A stretch of DNA of 64,000 nt from Gordonia liuliyuniae. Its GTDB lineage: Bacteria > Actinomycetota > Actinomycetes > Mycobacteriales > Mycobacteriaceae. The notes beneath the pieces were generated by a model. It did no database searches. It was not told the origin of the DNA and saw only the letters and a program-made list of their open reading frames with translations. The stretch spans positions 1 to 64,000 of the forward strand of contig NZ_JAKKOT010000006.1 in NCBI RefSeq assembly GCF_021739025.1, in the 5' to 3' direction. Made by a program: the position numbers and the translations under genes. Each line of letters begins with the position of its first letter. Position 1 is the stretch's first letter. Of this stretch, positions 36,555 through 45,858 are shown piece after piece.

Positions 36555-37286
36555 TCTCTCGATCCCGTCGAGCAGCGCGGCGAGGCCCAGTTCGAATCCG
36601 TCCACCCCGCTTCCAGGTGCCCCGTACCGCTCACCGACGGCGGTCCCGACTCGGGTGGCGAGCGGGTAGCGGCCGTCCGGCATCACCGCGGCCAGCTCCG
36701 GGCCGACCACGCCCCACCACTGCGGGTCGGTCATCGCACCCTTGGACGCCGCCCGCGCGCCGACTGCGTCGCGCGCGCTTCCGGCGGCAAACGATTCCAC
36801 GAGCGTGATGAGCGCATCGCGTTCGACGTCGTCGACCGGCAGTTCGTCGATCGCCGCGAGTTGCGCCTCATATCGCTGCAGTCTGCCGGGGCCGAGCGCA
36901 TCCCGCCACGGCGAGACCTCCAGCAGCCAGGGGTGCTCGAGATAGCCGGCCCGCACATCGCGAGCCGTGGCCGTCAGTGACTCGCGGACAGTGGCACCCG
37001 GCGCGGGCACGCCGCGTTCGAGCGCGACGGCGTCGACCATGAGCGCGATCAGGACATCGCGTGTCGGCACGTATGTGTACACGCTCATCGCGCCGATGCC
37101 GAGACGCCTCGCGAGCGTCCGGACAGTCATCGCGGCGAGCCCGTCGGCGTCGGCGAGCGCGATCGCCTCGGCCACGACCTCATCGACGGTGAACCGTTGT
37201 CTCGGCCCCTTTCGCGGGCTCGCAGGCTCCGATTCAGCCCGCCACAGCAGCCTGACGAGCGCTTTCGCTTCCTCTTCGGGACTCAT
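36540..37286 (-). CDS. TetR/AcrR-family regulator with TetR-type C-terminal domain
   Basis: The 248-residue protein has a helix-turn-helix near residues 30-80 (TVDEVVAEAIALADADG... TVRTLARRLGIGAMSVYTYV) and a C-terminal ligand-binding domain of the TetR_C type ending in GFELGLAALLDGIERR. ATG at 37286 has GAGG five bases upstream. A perfect 11-bp inverted repeat at 37301-37338 lies directly between this gene and the divergent SNF2 helicase gene, so it probably controls itself and perhaps the helicase. Confidence 0.85.
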   Translation of the reverse strand: MSPEEEAKALVRLLWRAESEPASPRKGPRQRFTVDEVVAEAIALADADGLAAMTVRTLARRLGIGAMSVYTYVPTRDVLIALMVDAVALERGVPAPGATVRESLTATARDVRAGYLEHPWLLEVSPWRDALGPGRLQRYEAQLAAIDELPVDDVERDALITLVESFAAGSARDAVGARAASKGAMTDPQWWGVVGPELAAVMPDGRYPLATRVGTAVGERYGAPGSGVDGFELGLAALLDGIERRMGR

Positions 37287-37300
37287 GGCACCTCTTCCCC

Positions 37301-37338
37301 GTACGGTGTACACTGCGGCGGTACTCCGTACACCGTAC
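37301..37338. promoter_or_regulatory. Inverted-repeat operator beside the TetR gene
   Basis: GTACGGTGTAC (37301-37311) and GTACACCGTAC (37328-37338) are perfect 11-bp inverted repeats with 16 bp between them. They start 15 bp upstream of the TetR gene and about 30 bp before the likely beginning of the divergent SNF2 gene. Autoregulation by the neighbouring TetR protein is inferred. Confidence 0.7.
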
Positions 37339-37457
37339 TCCACAGTGTTCGACGAAGAGGATGAGCCCTGAGTCTCGAAGTCACCTATCTCCCCGATCTC
37401 CACCAGTTCGCCGTCTGGTCGTCGCACCGTACCGACGACCCGGCCCGTACTACATCG

Positions 37458-39086
37458 TTGCCGTTAGTCGTCCCGGTGGACGGGGCTCTCGGCGTCGTCC
37501 CGGTCCGCTGTGACCTCATCGACGTGGCGGATCTGCCGACGCGGCCTCGGCCCTCTGACTCCCTCAGCGCGTGGCGGACTCTGCGCGACGACCCGACAGC
37601 GTCGCCTCGGCTGCCGGTGGCCGCGCACGCCGAAGCCGACCCGACGACCACCGCCGTGACCTCCGCCGACTACGCGGCGACCGCGCTGCGCGAGTCGCTG
37701 AACGTCGCCGAGTCGCTCGCCGGCATCGACGCGACGCTGCGGCCGTATCAGGTCGCGGGTGCGGCGTGGCTGCTGCGGACCGTCGCAGCCCACGGTGGCG
37801 CCCTTCTCGCCGATGAGATGGGCCTGGGCAAGACGCTGCAGACGATCGCCGTCCTGGACCGGCTCGACGACGGACGTCATCTGGTGGTCTGTCCGACGAG
37901 TCTCATCACCAACTGGCGCCGCGAGACCGACCGCTTCGCACCCTCGCTCGTCGACCGCGTCACCATCGTCTCGTACGCCCGACTGCGACTGTCGGCGACG
38001 GAGCTCGCCGAAACTCGTTGGGGTGCAGTCGTGTTCGACGAGGCTCATGCGCTGAAGAATCCGCGAACCCAGGTGTCGCGCGCCGCACGCGGCCTCGATG
38101 CCGCGGCGAGGATCGCCCTGACCGGCACGCCGATCGAGAACTCGCTCGACGACCTGTGGGCCATCCTGCGAGTCGTGACGCCGTCGATGTTCCCGGTGAA
38201 GGCGGTCTTCCGCCGTCGATTCACGAAGGCCGTCGCATCCGGCGACGACGGCGCCCTGCACCGATTACGAGCAGCCGTCGCCCCGGTGATGTTGGCTCGC
38301 ACCAAGGACCGGGCGGCCGCGGCTCTCCCCCCGAAGATCGACAATCCGGTCGTGTGCGATCTGACCGCCGAGCAGGCTCGGCTGTACGACGCGTGTCTGG
38401 CGCGCGCCGCCGACGACGGGTTCGGGTCCGGCCTGGCGCGGCACGGGAGGCTCCTGGCCGTGCTCACCACGTTGAAGCAGATCTGCAATTATCCCGATCT
38501 CGCCGATTTCGATGCCCCGAGCGGGACCGCGTACGCCTGGGAGCCGGGTCGCTCCGGCAAGCTCGACGTCACGATGGAGATCGTGGAGGCGAACGCCGCG
38601 GCCGACCGGCCCACCCTCCTGTTCACGCAGTACCGCAGGACCGGCGAGTTGCTCGCGTGCGCCGCGTCGGACGTCGTCGGCGGCGACGTCGAGTTCTTCC
38701 ACGGTGGTGTGTCGCCGGACGAGCGGGCGCGGATCGCCGACCGCTTCCAGTCCGGCGACGGGCCGGCCGCTCTGGTGGTCAGCCTCAAAGCGGGCGGTTC
38801 GGGTCTGACCCTGACCCGCGCCTCCGACGTCGTCCACTTCGACCGGTGGTGGAATCCAGCGGTCGAAGCGCAGGCGACCGATCGAGTGCACCGCATCGGT
38901 CAGGACCGTCCGGTCACGGTCACCACGTTGACGACCGCGACGACGTTGGAGGAGCACATCGATCAGATGCATCGCCGCAAGGCGTTGCTCGGGGTGCACG
39001 CAGACGACTCGTCGATCGTCACCGAACTCGCCACCCTCGACGACGACAGGCTGTTGGACGTGCTGCGACGGAACCGAGAGGACTGA
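37458..39086 (+). CDS. SNF2-family DEAD/DEAH helicase
   Basis: The 542-residue (or longer) protein is an SF2 Snf2-type ATPase: Walker A DEMGLGKTLQT, DEAH box VVFDEAHALKN, motif III LTGTPIENS, and the C-terminal lobe with SLKAGGSGLTLT and ATDRVHRIGQDRPV. It is half the size of HepA-type helicases, lacking a large N-terminal domain. The only standard start that keeps most of the frame is TTG at 37458, but convincing coding sequence in frame extends back to CTG at 37368, seven bases after AAGAGG. The SWIM gene follows after seven bases. Confidence 0.88.
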   Translation: MPLVVPVDGALGVVPVRCDLIDVADLPTRPRPSDSLSAWRTLRDDPTASPRLPVAAHAEADPTTTAVTSADYAATALRESLNVAESLAGIDATLRPYQVAGAAWLLRTVAAHGGALLADEMGLGKTLQTIAVLDRLDDGRHLVVCPTSLITNWRRETDRFAPSLVDRVTIVSYARLRLSATELAETRWGAVVFDEAHALKNPRTQVSRAARGLDAAARIALTGTPIENSLDDLWAILRVVTPSMFPVKAVFRRRFTKAVASGDDGALHRLRAAVAPVMLARTKDRAAAALPPKIDNPVVCDLTAEQARLYDACLARAADDGFGSGLARHGRLLAVLTTLKQICNYPDLADFDAPSGTAYAWEPGRSGKLDVTMEIVEANAAADRPTLLFTQYRRTGELLACAASDVVGGDVEFFHGGVSPDERARIADRFQSGDGPAALVVSLKAGGSGLTLTRASDVVHFDRWWNPAVEAQATDRVHRIGQDRPVTVTTLTTATTLEEHIDQMHRRKALLGVHADDSSIVTELATLDDDRLLDVLRRNRED

Positions 39087-39093
39087 ACCGACG

Positions 39094-39648
39094 ATGGCAA
39101 CAGATTTCGGATTCACGACCTGGGGCGCTGACATCGTCCGGATCGCCGAGCCCATCACGGCGACTGTCCCAAACGCCTCGGCGCCGAGCGCTCGCCGGAT
39201 CGCGCGGAACAACGGGGTCACGTTGGAGATCGACGGCAGGCAGGTCACCGCACGCGTCCACCGAGGCGGCGAAGCATCGGTTGCACGCCTGGAGATCGCG
39301 GCGATGGAGTCCGCCGTGGTGGTGGCGCTCCGCGAGGAGATGGGGTCGCGGACCGAGCCCGACGACACGGTCCACGCGGCTCTGCGCGCGCGGGGACTGC
39401 GCCCGGCCGCCGCCCTCGAAGCCGCCGACTGCTCGTGTCGGGCGCGGAAGACGATGTGCGTTCACGTCCTCGCCGCCCTCTACGCGCTCGCCGCCCTCGT
39501 CGACCATGCACCGTCGACCGTGCTCGGCATGCAGTCCGGCCAGGGCTCCGCGGACGACGCCGACACGGACGCCGTCGACGGTCCGCCTCCCCGGTGGACG
39601 CCGATCGCCGCCCTCTCGGTCCGCGACTACTACGTCGCGGAACGCTGA
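39094..39648 (+). CDS. SWIM zinc-finger protein
   Basis: The 184-residue protein has a SWIM motif with the CxCx(n)CxH pattern in DCSCRARKTMCVHVLAALY (near 110-128). SWIM fingers bind DNA or proteins and often accompany SNF2 helicases as here, seven bases downstream. The pair is probably one functional unit in chromatin-like remodelling, repair or transcription, but the bacterial role is not established. Its 3' end overlaps coaE on the opposite strand by 19 bp. Confidence 0.85.
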   Translation: MATDFGFTTWGADIVRIAEPITATVPNASAPSARRIARNNGVTLEIDGRQVTARVHRGGEASVARLEIAAMESAVVVALREEMGSRTEPDDTVHAALRARGLRPAAALEAADCSCRARKTMCVHVLAALYALAALVDHAPSTVLGMQSGQGSADDADTDAVDGPPPRWTPIAALSVRDYYVAER

Positions 39649-40577
39649 ACCACGCGGATTCGGACGCCGCGGCCGGGGTCGGCGCTGGCGTGCAGGCGCT
39701 GCGCAGAGTTGGTGGACTGGACAGCCGGAAAACCGCCTGCCGCGAGCGGGGCGGCGAGGGCGTTGGCTGCGGCGAGGTCGGCGACGGTGACGGTCATGTC
39801 CAGCACCGGGCGGGCCGGATTGTCGTCGGACAGAGTCGTCGCGGTGTGTTCGACAGCGTGCGCTCCGGCACCGACGAGCGCCCACAGGCGATTGACGACG
39901 CGCGCGCTGAGCGCGGCCCATTCCGGGTCGTCGGCGGTGTCGTCGATCGTCGGCGCCACGGCGCGTCCCGCGGACACATTGTCGCGGAACGGCGCCAGTC
40001 GCTCGTCCCACACGGCGACTGCGGCGGCGGCGAGCACCTCGGGGGCCCCGGAGTTGTCGAGCCAGACGTCGGCAACGGCGCGTCGCTGGTCGTCGGTGGC
40101 TTGTGCCGCAATGCGCTGACGGGCATCGCTGATCTCCATCCCACGCAGGTCGACGAGTCGGTCCAGCCGGACATCGGCGTCGGTGTGGACCACGACGACC
40201 AGGTGGTAGAACGGCGCCATATGCCCTTCCACCAGCAGGGGGACGTCGTGGAGGATGATCGCGTCGTCGGGGGCCGCGTCGGTGAGCTCTTGGGTGCGTG
40301 CGCCGATCAACGGGTGGGTGATCGAGTTGAGGAGCTGCCGGTTCTCGTCGCTGACGAAGGCCTTCGCGGCGAGCGCCGGACGATCCAGGCTGCCGTCGGC
40401 GGACAGGATCTCCTCGCCGAACGCCTCGGCCAGCTGCGCGAGGCCGGGGGTGCCGCGGTCGACGACTTCGCGAGCGATCTTGTCCGCGTCGACGTGGTAG
40501 GCGCCCTGGGAGATGAACGTCTGAGCGACTGTCGATTTTCCAGCGCCGATACCGCCGGTCAGGCCGATTCTGATCAC
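39630..40577 (-). CDS. coaE: Dephospho-CoA kinase with a shortened GrpB-like C-terminal region
   Basis: CoaE phosphorylates dephospho-CoA in the last step of CoA synthesis. Residues 1-200 are the kinase, with Walker A GGIGAGKST (8-16), the DADKIAREVV substrate motif and DVPLLVEG. Mycobacterial CoaE carries a C-terminal GrpB/UPF0157 domain of roughly 200 residues; here only about 110 residues follow, with recognisable but degenerate GrpB-like sequence around VLDMTVTVADLAAA. The start is GTG. Convergent overlap with the SWIM gene suggests the end was trimmed. Confidence 0.93.
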   Translation of the reverse strand: MIRIGLTGGIGAGKSTVAQTFISQGAYHVDADKIAREVVDRGTPGLAQLAEAFGEEILSADGSLDRPALAAKAFVSDENRQLLNSITHPLIGARTQELTDAAPDDAIILHDVPLLVEGHMAPFYHLVVVVHTDADVRLDRLVDLRGMEISDARQRIAAQATDDQRRAVADVWLDNSGAPEVLAAAAVAVWDERLAPFRDNVSAGRAVAPTIDDTADDPEWAALSARVVNRLWALVGAGAHAVEHTATTLSDDNPARPVLDMTVTVADLAAANALAAPLAAGGFPAVQSTNSAQRLHASADPGRGVRIRVVQRSAT

Positions 40578-40615
40578 GAGTTCTACTGTGACAGATCAGC
40601 CCGACCGGCGGGACG

Positions 40616-41683
40616 TCAGACTCCCGCCGGTTCGGCCTGAGCCGTTTCGCGCTCCTCGACGAGGGTCAGCGCGATGTCGACGATCATGTCCTCCTGACCG
40701 CCGACGAGCCGACGCTCGCCACAGACGGTCAGGATGTCGCGCACATCCAGCTCATAGCGCTGAGCGGCGGCTTCGGCATGTCGCAGAAACGACGAGTACA
40801 CACCCGCATAGCCGAGGGTGAGGGTCTCGCGGTCGACGCGGACCGGGCGGTCCTGCAGCGGTCGGACGATGTCGTCTGCCGCGTCTTCCAGTGCGTTGAG
40901 GTCGCACCGATGCTCGAACCCGGAGAGGTTGGCGACGGCGACGAACGGCTCGATCGGGCAGTTGCCTGCGCCCGCACCGTGTCCGGCGAGCGATGCGTCG
41001 ACCCGGTACACACCGTTATCGACGGCGACGACGGAGTTCGCGACCGACAGCGACAGGTTCTCGTGGGCGTGGATGCCGATCTGGGTGGCCGGATCGAGAA
41101 CGTCACGGTACGCCTTGATGCGAGCTTCGACGTCCGTCATCGTGAGACGGCCGCCCGAGTCGGTTACGTACACGCAGTGCGCACCGTAGGACTCCATCAG
41201 TTTGGCCTGCTGCGCGAGCTTCTCGGGCTCGGACATGTGCGAGAGCATCAGAAAGCCCGACACGTCCATGCCGATCTCGCGGGCCGCGGCGATGTGCTGT
41301 GCGGAAACGTCGGCCTCGGTGCAGTGGGTCGCGATGCGGACCGATCGGACTCCGAGGTCCCAGGCCCGCTGGAGTTCGTCGACGGTGCCGACACCCGGTA
41401 GCAGCAGTGTGGTCAGTCGCGCGTTGTCGATCACGCCGGCCGCCGCTTCGATCCACTCCCAATCGGTGTTCGATCCGGGACCGTAGTTGACCGACCCGCC
41501 GGACAGACCGTCGCCGTGCGCGACCTCGATGGCGTCGACGCCTGCCGCGTCGAGCGCGGACACGATGCGTTTGACGTCGTCCGTGCTGATCTGGTGGCGG
41601 ATGGCGTGCATGCCGTCGCGCAGGGTGACGTCCTGGACGAAGATCGGTGTCCCGCCGGGGTTCTGGGTCTGGTGGGTACTCAT
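40616..41683 (-). CDS. 4-hydroxy-2-oxovalerate aldolase
   Basis: This metal-dependent class II aldolase splits 4-hydroxy-2-oxopentanoate into pyruvate and acetaldehyde. The 355-residue protein has the conserved [13 protein letters not shown] (metal Asp and catalytic His), DSGGRLT, and the metal histidines in [13 protein letters not shown]. Members of this family (BphI, HsaF, MhpE) channel acetaldehyde into the partner dehydrogenase, whose gene lies immediately upstream and overlaps by four bases. The third gene of the hydratase-dehydrogenase-aldolase unit. Confidence 0.95.
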   Translation of the reverse strand: MSTHQTQNPGGTPIFVQDVTLRDGMHAIRHQISTDDVKRIVSALDAAGVDAIEVAHGDGLSGGSVNYGPGSNTDWEWIEAAAGVIDNARLTTLLLPGVGTVDELQRAWDLGVRSVRIATHCTEADVSAQHIAAAREIGMDVSGFLMLSHMSEPEKLAQQAKLMESYGAHCVYVTDSGGRLTMTDVEARIKAYRDVLDPATQIGIHAHENLSLSVANSVVAVDNGVYRVDASLAGHGAGAGNCPIEPFVAVANLSGFEHRCDLNALEDAADDIVRPLQDRPVRVDRETLTLGYAGVYSSFLRHAEAAAQRYELDVRDILTVCGERRLVGGQEDMIVDIALTLVEERETAQAEPAGV

Positions 41684-42642
41684 GCGGTTGGCTCCTTCTC
41701 GGCCGCGAGTGCGGCGATCCGATCGGCGTACTGCAGGCCGGCTGACGTCATGATGTCGAGGTTCCCGGCGTACGCGGGAAGGTAGTGAGCGGCGCCCTCC
41801 ACTTCGAGGAACACTGAGACCTGGTGGGTGGGAGCCGATTCGGGCTCCTCCTTCATCAGCGTCTCGACGGTGGCGCCCTCGGCGATCGGATTGATCTGGA
41901 CCTTTTGCTTGAGCCGGTAGCCCGGCACGTAGGCCGACACGTCGGCGACCATCTTCTCCACCGAGTTGCGGATCTGCTCCTGCGTGTCGAGGTCGGGGGC
42001 GTCGACGAGCGCGTACACCGTGTCACGCATGATCAGCGGCGGCTCGGCCGGGTTCAGGATGATGATCGCCTTGCCGTTGCGCGCTCCGCCGACCTTCTCG
42101 ATCGCGCTGGACGTCGTTTCGGTGAACTCGTCGATGTTTGCGCGAGTGCCCGGGCCCGCCGACTTCGACGCGATGGACGCGACGATCTCGGCGTAGGCGA
42201 CGGGCGCGACGCGGGAGACGGCGGCGACGATCGGGATCGTCGCCTGGCCACCGCAGGTCACCATGTTGACGTTGGGCGCGTCGAGATGGTCGTCGATGTT
42301 GACTGCCGGGACGACGTAGGGGCCGATCGCGGCGGGTGTGAGGTCGACGAGCCGTTTGCCGAGCGGCTCGAGGATCGACGCGTTGTACTCGTGGGCCTTG
42401 GCCGAGGTCGCGTCGAAGATGATCTCGATGTCCTCGAAGCCGGGGAGCTCGACGAGCCCCTCGACGCCCTTGCTGGTGGTCGGCACGCCCATGCGGTCGG
42501 CGCGTGCGAGGCCGTCCGACTCTGGATCGATGCCGACCATCGCGCCCATCTCGAGGTGCTTGGCGGTGCGGATCACCTTGATCATCAGGTCGGTGCCGAT
42601 ATTGCCGGACCCGATGATGGCGACTTTCGTCTTCTTACTCAT
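41680..42642 (-). CDS. Acetaldehyde dehydrogenase (acetylating)
   Basis: The enzyme oxidises acetaldehyde to acetyl-CoA with NAD+. The 320-residue protein has a Rossmann motif [11 protein letters not shown] near residue 9, the catalytic cysteine in [11 protein letters not shown] and the family motif [20 protein letters not shown]. It belongs to the BphJ/HsaG/MhpF family, which forms a complex with the aldolase. Both ends overlap neighbouring genes by four bases, indicating tight coupling. Confidence 0.95.
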   Translation of the reverse strand: MSKKTKVAIIGSGNIGTDLMIKVIRTAKHLEMGAMVGIDPESDGLARADRMGVPTTSKGVEGLVELPGFEDIEIIFDATSAKAHEYNASILEPLGKRLVDLTPAAIGPYVVPAVNIDDHLDAPNVNMVTCGGQATIPIVAAVSRVAPVAYAEIVASIASKSAGPGTRANIDEFTETTSSAIEKVGGARNGKAIIILNPAEPPLIMRDTVYALVDAPDLDTQEQIRNSVEKMVADVSAYVPGYRLKQKVQINPIAEGATVETLMKEEPESAPTHQVSVFLEVEGAAHYLPAYAGNLDIMTSAGLQYADRIAALAAEKEPTA

Positions 42643-43460
42643 GAGTGCTTTCCTTCGCTGAACTTCGCGACGACGGTGCCGAGTCCGGAGATCTCGACCC
42701 TCACCTCGTCACCGGATTCGATCGGTCGCATGGGGCCGAGGGCGCCGGACAGGATCACCTGTCCGGCACGGAGTGGCTCGCCGAAGTCGCGGGCCGACTT
42801 GGCCAGCCAGGCGACAGCGTTGAGCGGATCGCCGAGGCATGCCGCTCCGTCGCCGGTGGAGACCTCCTCGCCGTTGATGAGCATTCGCATGCCGACCTCG
42901 ACCGGCGCGAATTCGTCGAGCGTCTTGCGGTGCGCACCGAGCACATAGACACCGGACGAGGCGTTGTCCGCGACGGTGTCGGCGAAGGCGATGTCCCAGC
43001 CGTCTATGCGGCTGTCGCACACCTCGATCGCGGCGACGCCGTAGTCGACGGCCGCCCGGATCTGGGCGATGTCGAGGGGCCCGTCGGCGAGGTCCTCCTT
43101 GAGGACGAACGCGACCTCCGCCTCGGCTTTGGGCTGCAGGAGTCTGCCCATCGGCACTTCGTCGCCGCTGGCGTACGCCATGTCGTCGAAGAGAACGCCG
43201 AAGTCGGGCTGGTCGACTCCCATCTGGTCCTGGACTGCCTTCGAGGTGAGGCCGATCTTGCGACCGACGATGCGGGCGCCGTCGGCCAGCCGGCCTGCGG
43301 TCAGACGCTCCTGGACGCGGTACGCGGCCGGCAGGTCGACGGGTCCGATGAGATCTCGGACGGGTGCGCAGGCCGCGCGGGTCTGCAGAGCGGTGAGGAG
43401 CCTGTCGGCCGCTTGTTGTTCGGCGGCCAGCGAGTCGGTGCTGGTGGTCATGGTGACCAT
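42639..43460 (-). CDS. 2-oxopent-4-enoate (2-hydroxypentadienoate) hydratase
   Basis: The enzyme adds water to 2-hydroxypenta-2,4-dienoate to give 4-hydroxy-2-oxovalerate. The 273-residue protein contains the family pattern [33 protein letters not shown] (metal-binding glutamates) and [14 protein letters not shown]. It is homologous to the decarboxylase at 47859 but is grouped with the aldolase and dehydrogenase, which favours the hydratase role. ATG at 43460 has GAGGG upstream; ATG at 43451 is an alternative. Confidence 0.9.
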   Translation of the reverse strand: MVTMTTSTDSLAAEQQAADRLLTALQTRAACAPVRDLIGPVDLPAAYRVQERLTAGRLADGARIVGRKIGLTSKAVQDQMGVDQPDFGVLFDDMAYASGDEVPMGRLLQPKAEAEVAFVLKEDLADGPLDIAQIRAAVDYGVAAIEVCDSRIDGWDIAFADTVADNASSGVYVLGAHRKTLDEFAPVEVGMRMLINGEEVSTGDGAACLGDPLNAVAWLAKSARDFGEPLRAGQVILSGALGPMRPIESGDEVRVEISGLGTVVAKFSEGKHS

Positions 43461-43529
43461 GCTGCCGCCCTCGCACCACCGGCGGAAGCACATCGTCTCG
43501 CTGAGCGATACGCGGCGTAGAGTTGCCTC

Positions 43530-44303
43530 ATGTCCAGCGACTCCGGAGCGATCCCGGACACCGTGATCGGCAAAGTGATGCTGATCCTCCATGCGTTCGA
43601 CGTCGACGATCACGAGCTGACGCTGGCCGAGATCGTCCGCCGCACGGGCCTGCACAAGGCGACCGCGCACCGTCTCTCGCGGGAACTCGTCGACGCACGG
43701 ATGCTCGACCGGACGGACACGGGCTACCGGCTGTCCGGCGGTCTGTTCGAACTGGGCATGCGGGCGTCGGTCGAGCGCAGCCTCCTGGAGATCGCGATGC
43801 CGTTTCTGCAGGACCTGTACGCCCGCACGCGGGAGACCGTGCATCTCGGCGTCCTCGATGGCCACGAAGTCCTCTACGTAGCCAAGATCGGCGGTCACCG
43901 CCAGGCGAGCGCGCCGTCCCGGACTGGCGGCCGGATGCCGCTGCACTGCACCGGGATCGGTAAGGCCCTACTCGCTCATGCCGATCCGTCGTTGCGGCAG
44001 CAGGTGTTGTCCTCGCCGCTCCCCCGGCGCGCACCGAGGACCATCGTCGCTCCGGGACTGCTCGCCGCACAGCTCGACACGGCCCGGGAGAACGGCGTCG
44101 CCTTCGAGTTCGAGGAGTCGACGATCGGCATCGCGTGTGTCGCCGCCCCGATCCTCGACGTCGGGTCGAACGACGTCGTAGCCGCCGTCAGCGTCACCGG
44201 CCCCCTGACGCGGTATCGCCCGGAGCCGCACGCGGACGCCGTGCGCGCCGCCGCGAGCGGAATCGCCGCGACACTCCATCGACGACACGCCTTGCAGACG
44301 TGA
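43530..44303 (+). CDS. IclR-family transcriptional regulator
   Basis: The 257-residue protein has an N-terminal winged helix (about 10-70; TLAEIVRRTGLHKATAHRLS) and a GAF-like effector domain with the IclR signature around FEFEESTIGIACVAAPIL. IclR proteins frequently activate aromatic-acid degradation genes. It is divergent from the hydratase-dehydrogenase-aldolase unit and convergent with the transporter gene, so these are the likely targets. Confidence 0.92.
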   Translation: MSSDSGAIPDTVIGKVMLILHAFDVDDHELTLAEIVRRTGLHKATAHRLSRELVDARMLDRTDTGYRLSGGLFELGMRASVERSLLEIAMPFLQDLYARTRETVHLGVLDGHEVLYVAKIGGHRQASAPSRTGGRMPLHCTGIGKALLAHADPSLRQQVLSSPLPRRAPRTIVAPGLLAAQLDTARENGVAFEFEESTIGIACVAAPILDVGSNDVVAAVSVTGPLTRYRPEPHADAVRAAASGIAATLHRRHALQT

Positions 44304-44322
44304 ACGACGGATGGCGACTGCT

Positions 44323-45657
44323 TCAGGCCGATGTCGCTGCCACCGGCACAGTCTCGGGCGCACCGCTGGATGCGCTTCGAAACAGTACTGTCGCACACGC
44401 GAGACTGATGAGGCAGACGATCACCATGTACACCGTCACCCCGAACGACCCGCCTGCGTCGCCGACGAGAGCGGACGAGATGATCGGTGCCAATCCACCG
44501 CCGAGGATCGCACCGATCTGCAGGACAAGCGAGGTCCCCGAGTAGCGGACGGCGGCCGGGAAGATGTCGGCGATGATCGCTCCCTGCACGCAATGGGTGA
44601 CCGGCACGATGAGCCCCATTCCGAGGAATGCGATCGCGGTCACCACTTCGCTGCCGGTGTCCAACATCGGCAGGAAGGCGATGCACCACACGAGCAGCGC
44701 GACCGAGCCACCGAGGAACATCGTGCGTCGCCCTCGCCGGTCGGCGACGCCGGTCCAGTACGGGATCGCGAGGAACCAGATCACGGCGGCGACCGACACA
44801 CAGATGATCAAGAAGTCCCGGTCATAGTCGAGATGCTCGGAGCTGTACGAGAGCGTGAACACCATGAACACGTATGCGACCGCCGAGTTCGCGATCATCA
44901 GCCCCATGGTCAACGTCATCCGGCCGAGTCCCACTCGAACGGCCTCGCGCAGCGGGAACCGTTCGACCGAGTTCCGGCTGACCACCTTCGCGAACGACGG
45001 GGATTCCTCCACGTGCAAGCGAATCACCAGACCGATGATCACGAGTAGTCCGCTGAGGAGGAACGGGATGCGCCAGCCCCACGAATCGAACGACGTGGAG
45101 GGCATCAGCGCGTTCGTCGACAGGAAGACGAGGTTCGCCAGGACGAGACCCGCCGGAGTCCCCATCTGCGGAAAGCCCGCGTAGAGGTTCTTCTTGCCCG
45201 CCGGTGCATGCTCCATGGACATGAGCGTCGCGCCCGCACCCTCACCGCCCAGTCCGATGCCCTGCACGATGCGGAGGAGAACGAGCAGGACTGGAGCCCA
45301 CACACCTATCGACCCGTAGTTGGGGACGAGCCCGATCAACGTCGATGCGATGCCCATCATCAGGAGCGAGACGATCAGCGTGTTGCGACGACCGATCCGG
45401 TCACCGAAGTGACCGAACACCAAGCCACCGACGGGCCTCGCAATGAATCCGACGGCGAACGTGCTGAACGCGGCGAGCGTTCCCGCCCCTGGGCTCAGTT
45501 CCGGAAAGAACTGCTTGTTGAAGATCAGTGCGGCGGCGGTGCCGTACAGGAAGAAGTCGTACCACTCGAGCGTGGTGCCGACGAGCATCGCCGCCCCTAC
45601 TCGACGGCGTGCTTGCGACTGGTTCACCGTCGCGGAGCTGACTGGAGGTGTGGTCAT
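44323..45657 (-). CDS. MFS transporter, metabolite:H+ symporter type
   Basis: The 444-residue protein has about 12 membrane helices. The first loop carries GHFGDRIGRRNTLI, the MFS motif between helices 2 and 3, repeated as TGVADRRGRRTMF in the second half. LEWYDFFLYGTAAAL in helix 1 is typical of the MHS family (shikimate, dicarboxylate, aromatic acids). Its place inside the aminomuconate pathway suggests uptake of 3-hydroxyanthranilate or a precursor, which is inferred. ATG at 45657 follows AGAAAGG. Confidence 0.88.
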   Translation of the reverse strand: MTTPPVSSATVNQSQARRRVGAAMLVGTTLEWYDFFLYGTAAALIFNKQFFPELSPGAGTLAAFSTFAVGFIARPVGGLVFGHFGDRIGRRNTLIVSLLMMGIASTLIGLVPNYGSIGVWAPVLLVLLRIVQGIGLGGEGAGATLMSMEHAPAGKKNLYAGFPQMGTPAGLVLANLVFLSTNALMPSTSFDSWGWRIPFLLSGLLVIIGLVIRLHVEESPSFAKVVSRNSVERFPLREAVRVGLGRMTLTMGLMIANSAVAYVFMVFTLSYSSEHLDYDRDFLIICVSVAAVIWFLAIPYWTGVADRRGRRTMFLGGSVALLVWCIAFLPMLDTGSEVVTAIAFLGMGLIVPVTHCVQGAIIADIFPAAVRYSGTSLVLQIGAILGGGLAPIISSALVGDAGGSFGVTVYMVIVCLISLACATVLFRSASSGAPETVPVAATSA

Positions 45658-45807
45658 CGGAGAAGCCTTTCTCGACACCGCGGCGGTAGGCTCGCAGGGC
45701 GTCTGATGATTGCTGTGCCACATCAAGACAACGACAGTGCGCCATGCCACACAAATACTCTTCGCTGGCCCCGCCATAGCCGTTTGAGCATGACTCTTTC
45801 GGGTGCA

Positions 45808-45850
45808 CGCCGGACGGCCCCGAGCGCGCTGCACTCGGGGCCGTCCGGCG
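45808..45850 (-). terminator. Strong hairpin after the ACMSD-like gene
   Basis: Perfect 17-bp arms (45808-45824 and 45834-45850) with a nine-base loop lie eight bases beyond the stop codon of the decarboxylase gene at 45859. It separates the upper catabolic operon from the transporter gene. No U-tract follows. Confidence 0.75.
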
Positions 45851-45858
45851 GGTGTGCG

